A DNA stretch of 64,000 nucleotides from Manihot esculenta (lineage: Eukaryota; Streptophyta; Magnoliopsida; Malpighiales; Euphorbiaceae): contig NC_035164.2 of assembly GCF_001659605.2 (NCBI RefSeq), forward strand, positions 6,809,622 through 6,873,621. Reading direction: 5' to 3'. Shown here piece by piece: positions 58,821-64,000 of this stretch. How positions within the stretch are numbered: the first letter of the stretch is position 1; the number at the start of each line of letters is the position of its first letter. The notes beneath the pieces were generated by a model. That model was not told the DNA's origin. It did not search any database and saw only the letters and a program-made list of their open reading frames with translations. Made by a program: the position numbers and the translations under genes.

Positions 58821-59147
58821 AAGGGTCATAAAGGAGGCCTCCTTCCAAGTCTTATACTGCTCAAGAGTTGTTTGTAGTTTTTTGATTTACTGCATCATCT
58901 ACTCATTGTTCAGGTTATTAAAGCCTATCTCAGCTACTATAGGAGGAGTGCTTTGTCCACTTCCTGGTGTAGAAGAGATGATGACTCCCCTAGCAGTGGA
59001 TTTGGCTTCTGCTCATGAATTTTCAGCCATTTGGAAGTAAATTTGAAGATGGAAAAAGGATTTGAATAAGGAAAATGAAAGATTATTAGGTTGAATTTAT
59101 TCCAAATGAGCAAGAGAAACAATGGGAATCCCGATAATGGAACCAAA
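58821..59147 (-). pseudogene. Element D leader and gag-start remnant
   Basis: On the minus strand, after the PBS-like site, a weak reading begins MAENS with an in-frame stop, continuing SGQSTPPIVAEIGFNN and LQTTLEQYKTWKEASF. A short N-terminus followed by a predicted helical, Glu/Gln-rich piece fits the start of a gypsy gag. It is broken at 58821 by the copia element and gag cannot be followed further. Confidence 0.45.
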
Positions 59148-59671
59148 TGATGTTGTCGAGAATGATCTCTAAATGACTTGGCAAACTACAAAAGAAAAAA
59201 TGAGATGGTTAGTGTCTAGAGACAACCACTCTGACGCTCAAGTCAGTTATCTCTTTAGATGGGCGAGTGTAAATAATGAACTAGAGCAAGTAGAATTGAG
59301 TAATAGAATGCATACGTTAAACTCTGTGACTGCTTTGTTTTTATATTGTAATAAGATAGGATTGGTTAATAATTTTTCCTAAAGATCCGACTAGTACTGA
59401 CTAATGGATAAAAAAATCAATTGATACTAGGCATTCTATGGAATTGCTTTACAATATCCTACGATAGTAACAATATACTCTCAAAAACTCAGCCAACCCT
59501 ACAAGGCGAGCCTTTAATGAGCTGGACATTTTATATACAGTTGGCTTTGTTTCCACATCATTAATGGTTAAGTCTAAGTATCAGAATATCTTGGCTGTAA
59601 GGTTCTGCAACGTGAATCAATCGTAAGTTAACAATATATTACATACTTTGAGCGAATATCGACTCATATTA
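59148..59671 (-). repeat. Right LTR of element D
   Basis: 524 bp, partner of 53834-54354. Both contain GAGAATGATCTCTAAATRA and TACTTTGAGCGAATAYCGA. It is followed directly by the GAAAT duplication. Confidence 0.85.
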
Positions 59672-59679
59672 GAAATACT

Positions 59680-59939
59680 TATTTTTAAAAAGATAAAATC
59701 AATTATTAAAATTCAAGTTAAGATACAAAAATGCCACCATTTAATTTAATCAAATAAATGCTCTTAAAATAACCCACTATTAATTTAATCAAATTTAAAA
59801 AACTATAATTTTACTTAAATTTTGAGAAAATAAGAAATCATCTTTCTCTGGCTCTCTTAGCACATAATACTCGATTTATAAATAAAAAATCATTTTTTTT
59901 TAATTTAACCATTACATGTTAAATGGGCCACTAATCTAT

Positions 59940-60029
<90 letters not shown>

Positions 60030-60690
60030 CTACCTAGACTACTACATAAGATGTACCGTAATTTTTTCAAATTCAAATTGAATTTTAAAAATAATTCCTT
60101 CACTTTTTAATGAATTAGATTAATATGATAAAATTAAAATTATATAATAAATTTAATTAATTTTATATATTTTAAATATAGAATTTAAATATTTTTGTAT
60201 GCCTAAATTTCTTATATATCAACTTATATTGATTTAACAAAAAAAGCAAAATATGTTGTTTGATTAATAACTTCTTGAATAAGTAATTTCTTAATTAGTG
60301 TGATATGAGTTAGGCAATTCATAATATATTTAATTTAAATTCATTTATTAATAATATTAATCCTATTATCCACTTATATTAATATATTAGAAATAAACTA
60401 CTCAAATTACTAAATTATTTTTAGAATGAATAAATTTTATTTTTTCAATTCATATGAGAAAAATAGTAAATTAAGAGATAAATATATTTTTAAAAAATAA
60501 AGTAAATTTATATTCAATTGAGTAAGTATCAAAATTTGTCCCTTTAAATTCCAATTCCAATTTGCCATGTCTTAGGAAGAGATACACTCCATCTCTCTCC
60601 TAATAAATACTCTTTATCTATTAATAGATTAAATCATGTTTTCAATAATTTTCAACTTAATTTTTTTATTATTGACTTTTTTTTCCTTAT
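59680..60690. other. AT-rich spacer with microsatellite
   Basis: No coding potential. An Asn-repeat reading frame here is only the (ATA)n microsatellite at 59940-60029. Confidence 0.7.
59940..60029. repeat. (ATA)n microsatellite
   Basis: About 30 uninterrupted trinucleotide units, likely to vary in length between individuals. Confidence 0.97.
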
Positions 60691-60692
60691 AG

Positions 60693-61165
60693 GGGCTCTT
60701 ATGATTCGTTCGACTTGATTTAAAATTAAATCGAATCGAATAAATAAAAAATTAAAATTTTAGTATTTATGAAAATTAAATCGAATCAATTTTGATCATA
60801 AATTAATTAAATCGAATAGATTTGATTCAGTTCGATTTTATTCAATTTGATTCAGTTCGATTTTATTCAATTTGATCAGTTTAAATTTTTAATAAATTTT
60901 TTATTTTTTATATTTTAATTTTAATATTTTAAAATTTAATTGAGATATTTTAATTTTAATATAATCTAATCTCACTATATTATTAAATAATTATAACTAA
61001 TCAGTTCGATTTAATTTTTTTAATTTTTTTAATTAAAATTAAATTGAATCGAAATAATTAAAATTTTTAAAATTAAAAACAAACTGAATTAAAGTAAATA
61101 AAAAATCAAATCAAAATTTTAAATTAATTCAATTTGATGAATTCTTTTTATTTAAATCGCTAACG
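60693..61165. mobile_element. Decayed MITE copy 7 (reverse orientation)
   Basis: Begins TAGGGGCTCTTATGATTCG, near the TAGGGGTGAGCATTCGG end of the family, and continues with TCGAATCGAATAAATAAAA, the AT-rich core and worn closing blocks. The far end is not sharp. Confidence 0.65.
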
Positions 61166-61960
61166 TATGAGTATAATAAAATGGTATATGGCTGAATATA
61201 AATAAAGGTTGAAATGACATAAGGGTCCTCATCCTCCAAAAAATGTGCAAGTGATTGGAATAGGCCCCATTAATTAACATATGGACATAATTAAATTAAG
61301 AGTAATTGTGGCCTTTCATGTATGTCCACGTGTTAAGCGTTGTCACCAGAAAAATGATTTCATATTAATTCATTAATTGTACATATACCAAACCCATGCC
61401 AAACCAAATTGATAACATTACGTAATCTATTTTGGAAAGGTTGAATTACACGAACATCTCTAAATATTCATTTTTAATAATAAATTAGTTTTTAATTTTA
61501 ATTTATAATAAAAAAATTAATGAAAAATCTCTTTAAGTAGTTAATTTTTTATAATAAAAAATTTATTTTTTTCATTATTTTAATAATTAAAAAATTAAGA
61601 GATTACTATTTTAATTTTTGAAGATCAACTAACTTATATTTTTATCTATTATTTTTTTATTTATTATCATACTAAATAATTTTAGTTTTTAAAATATAAA
61701 AATTCACTTTCAAAAAAAAATATAAAAATCAATATTTTGTGAATATAAAAATTAAAGTTAAAATTAATAATTTTAATTTTTCTTAAAAATTAATTTTTAT
61801 TGTAACAATTTAAATTCTCTTTACTTATTTTATTTTATTATTGATAAAATTTTAAAAATTTTAAATTATTTTAATATTTAAAAAAATTATTTCGGACTTT
61901 CATAAATTTTTATAGATATTTTTAAATTTATTTACGTATTAAAATAGAGATAAAAAAATA
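61166..61960. other. AT-rich spacer
   Basis: No coding potential or recognisable element. Confidence 0.65.
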
Positions 61961-61969
61961 AAAGTAAAA

Positions 61970-63510
61970 TTTTGAATTGAAAAAAAAAGTCAGACCGATT
62001 ATATCAAATCGATCAAATTCAACCAATCCAACTAGACCAATCCTAGCTTTTTTCCCTGTTGCACAACGCCCTTCTCTTCTCCATTTTCTTTTTTTTTTTT
62101 TTTTTTTTTTTCTTCTTCTCTTTATTGTCTCTCTTTTCAATTTCTCCCTCTCTCGGCTACCATTTCAAGCAAAATTGGTCTCTTTAAATTCCTCTTCTCA
62201 TAACCTTTGCATAGATACCAAGATTTTTTAATATCGTTATTTGGTTTGTACGTACTAAGTATTCAAAGTTTATGGCCCTTGTAACTTCTCTCTAAAATTT
62301 CTCCCACCTCAGATATCCTATCGAAAATTTGAAGCCACCACCAGCATGTTATACTCGTCGAGAGCTTCGTGTAGACACCAATTTATAATTTTTTGATACT
62401 GAAAAATTTTAGAGACCCATAAGCTTGGTTGTGAGTTTTCAGACCCTTAGAGTTGTGTTTTTGATAAAATAAAATTATATTTTTACTTGTGGTGCTATGG
62501 GCTTCATGTAGATAACTTTGTTTTGGAGCAATTCTACCGGTGCCCGAGATTGCAATTTTAGTCCGAACGTGTGTGTTCCGGGACTAACCTCCAAAAAAGA
62601 TCACAATTATAGTCTTTTCCACTATTTTCAGACGTTTCAAATGCATTTTAGGTGTCAGAATTGGCTTTAGTAAGCCTAAACTCAAAATTATCATCTTACT
62701 ATAATGCCAATGTTTAGGTTGATATATTATTAAATATCTTAGGTAGGATATAATCGAGTAAAATCAATTGTTATAATAAGGTATTATTATTGAGAACTCT
62801 AGAGAATATTGGTAGAATTTTTAAAGGGCTTTTAGTATTTTATCGGATCGTAAAAATGTTAAGGCACGTAAGCAAAAGTTTATAGGACGCAGTATTTGGA
62901 TAGTTTTGATAAGTATCAGATGAATAATATTTTTTTTTTTTGTGGGCCTAAGGCCATTGTGCTTGTAGAGATGGATGTATTGAGTTTATTTGGAGGGAGG
63001 TTAGGTCCAAAGTATAGAAAAACTCTACCGAAATTTCGTCATAAGCTTAGAATGTCTTTATCAGTTTATTTATTTGCTTATAGTCTGTCTTTGATAATTT
63101 AGTGATAACTTTATATAGGTAATCTGAATCAACTATCTTCTTCTCAGCAAGACTGTTAGGTGATGATTCACTTTATTTTTTGAGTTGAATATTAATTATC
63201 CTTATAAATTCAATAATATTTATATTTATTTAAAATGCTCATGCATCAGTTATAGTATGTACCTAGTTGATATGTTAAGAGCATCATTTACTCTTTACAT
63301 TATTTTATTTTGTATTGTACTGCCTTCGAGATAAGTTGAAACTTTTATATATGTAAACATAGATGGATGTATGGATGTAGATTTTTTCGCTGGCTCCCAA
63401 GAAGATGGATAGACGAGTAAGTACGACGCTATATTTTACTGACTCTTGCCACTGCAAGGTAGGTACGACGCTATATTTCGCTGACTTCTGCAGAATTGTT
63501 TAAATAAACG
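61970..63510 (+). repeat. Possible degenerate LTR or leader of a Ty3/gypsy element
   Basis: A C/T-rich stretch (62040-62170, with a run of about 22 T) passes into non-coding sequence with GAAGCCACCACCAGCATG and CGTCGAGAGCTTCGTGTAG, words that recall the R-U5 part of some eudicot gypsy LTRs. The block closes with a 42-bp-period duplication at 63421-63491. No LTR ends, PBS or partner copy were found in the window. Treat as a suggestion. Confidence 0.3.
63421..63491. repeat. Two-copy repeat, 42-bp period
   Basis: GTACGACGCTATATTT, then two variable bases, CTGACT and YYTGC, occurs at 63421 and again at 63463. Confidence 0.85.
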
Positions 63511-64000
63511 TATTGGATTGAGAGAGAGCCAAGATATAAGGTTGGCTTCCAATATTTATTTTTGGATGAGTGTGTGAGTAGTTCCAATTTATCCCCTTGT
63601 GCAAAGATTGTGTGACTAATTGATTGATCCATTTTCATCAGTAGGATTACATTAGTATTAGATAGTTATAGAATTTATGATTATAATTAATGTCCATACA
63701 TATTGAGAAGAATTCTCAATGCTAACCCTGTTCAAATATTTTTTTTTCAGAGGACAAATATATTTTTTTGAGAGTCGACTTATAAATTCTTTCTCGTAGA
63801 GTTATCTACATTTTTATTATATTTTAATATTTGAAAATTTAACTTTAAAACTCCGCAATGACTATTGAGGGTATCCTTTAGGTTGTAAAAATCTTATTTC
63901 AATTAATATTTTCTTGTGATATTCGATTTCAGTTGGAGAGCAAAGCTCCCTATGGTGTTATTATTATTATTTGATAATTTGAAAATGTTGTGTATTGTGA
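63511..64000. other. Unassigned tail of the window
   Basis: Mixed AT-rich sequence. I see no gene, repeat end or motif that can be supported. Confidence 0.5.

Larger units (their letters stand above)
53834..59671 (-). mobile_element. Degenerate Ty3/gypsy element D (host of the copia insertion)
   Basis: Bounded by LTRs 53834-54354 and 59148-59671 with the 5-bp duplication GAAAT (53829-53833 and 59672-59676). Minus orientation is inferred from a purine tract (TTTTGGGGGAGACTTC, read on the minus strand) next to the left LTR and a PBS-like TGGTTCCATTATCGGG next to the right LTR. That sequence resembles a decayed version of the PBS used by the Athila/Tat group. Internal DNA is short: about 600 bp on the left with an antisense ORF remnant and about 330 bp on the right with a gag-start-like remnant. 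The rest is copia or deleted. Confidence 0.82.

Noticed and set aside
59916..60110. Poly-Asn protein
   Set aside because: Simply the (ATA)n microsatellite read as codons.
61928..62231. Lys-rich or Phe-rich small proteins on opposite strands
   Set aside because: Created by a T homopolymer and A/T-rich flanks; no conservation signal.
62896..63102. 68-codon frame starting MDSFDKYQMNN
   Set aside because: Begins in a T-run region and matches nothing I recognise; likely chance within LTR-like DNA.

Overview
This is a nuclear segment from a flowering plant, most likely a eudicot. The evidence is two spliced host genes with GT-AG introns and AT-rich intergenic DNA packed with plant-type retrotransposons (Ty3/gypsy chromoviruses, Ty1/copia, LINE), hAT-like MITEs and an endogenous caulimovirid. 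The transposon families and the APH-1 protein would fit a woody eudicot such as a member of the Euphorbiaceae, but the sequence alone does not settle the species.

Layout. (1) 1-18.3 kb is a three-level nest. A minus-strand Ty3/gypsy element B (16505-18240) is cut inside its reverse transcriptase by a plus-strand Tekay/Del-like chromovirus A (1-3223 and 12719-16504). A is cut inside its integrase by a minus-strand element A' of the same family (3224-12718, TSD CCAAA). A hAT-like MITE sits in the 3' LTR of A. (2) 18.3-25.2 kb holds a possible MULE remnant, a second MITE, AT-rich DNA and a LINE copy that carries ORF1 but no reverse transcriptase, bounded by a 17-bp duplication. (3) 25.2-33.9 kb is the only host-gene island: APH1 (gamma-secretase subunit, plus strand, six exons) and a METTL18/HPM1-like histidine protein methyltransferase (minus strand, seven coding exons) facing tail to tail. 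(4) 34.4-38.5 kb has decayed MITEs, one carrying a LINE fragment, in AT-rich DNA. (5) 38.5-50 kb is an endogenous pararetrovirus (Caulimoviridae) missing its 5' part. It has coat protein, zinc knuckle, protease, RT, RNase H, a second ORF of unknown function, and a promoter/poly(A) region. It is flanked by a 19-bp direct repeat and interrupted in the RT-RNase H region by a young, internally deleted long-LTR chromovirus C (42555-47679, TSD ATTTG). (6) 50-53.8 kb has more MITE decay products. (7) 53.8-59.7 kb is a degenerate gypsy element D (521/524-bp LTRs, TSD GAAAT) with a copia element inserted in it. (8) 59.7-64 kb is AT-rich, with an (ATA)n microsatellite, another MITE and LTR-like sequence.

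The two host genes look intact and ancestral. Nearly all the rest is layered mobile DNA, and the target-site duplications give the order of events. Point decay is dominated by C-to-T type changes (CAG to TAG stops, CCGAA blocks turned into TTAAA), as expected for methylated, silenced DNA. The least ordinary items are the 19-bp repeat around the viral insert, whose right edge lies where the viral RNA should be polyadenylated, the viral second ORF, the ORF1-only LINE and the antisense ORF in element D.
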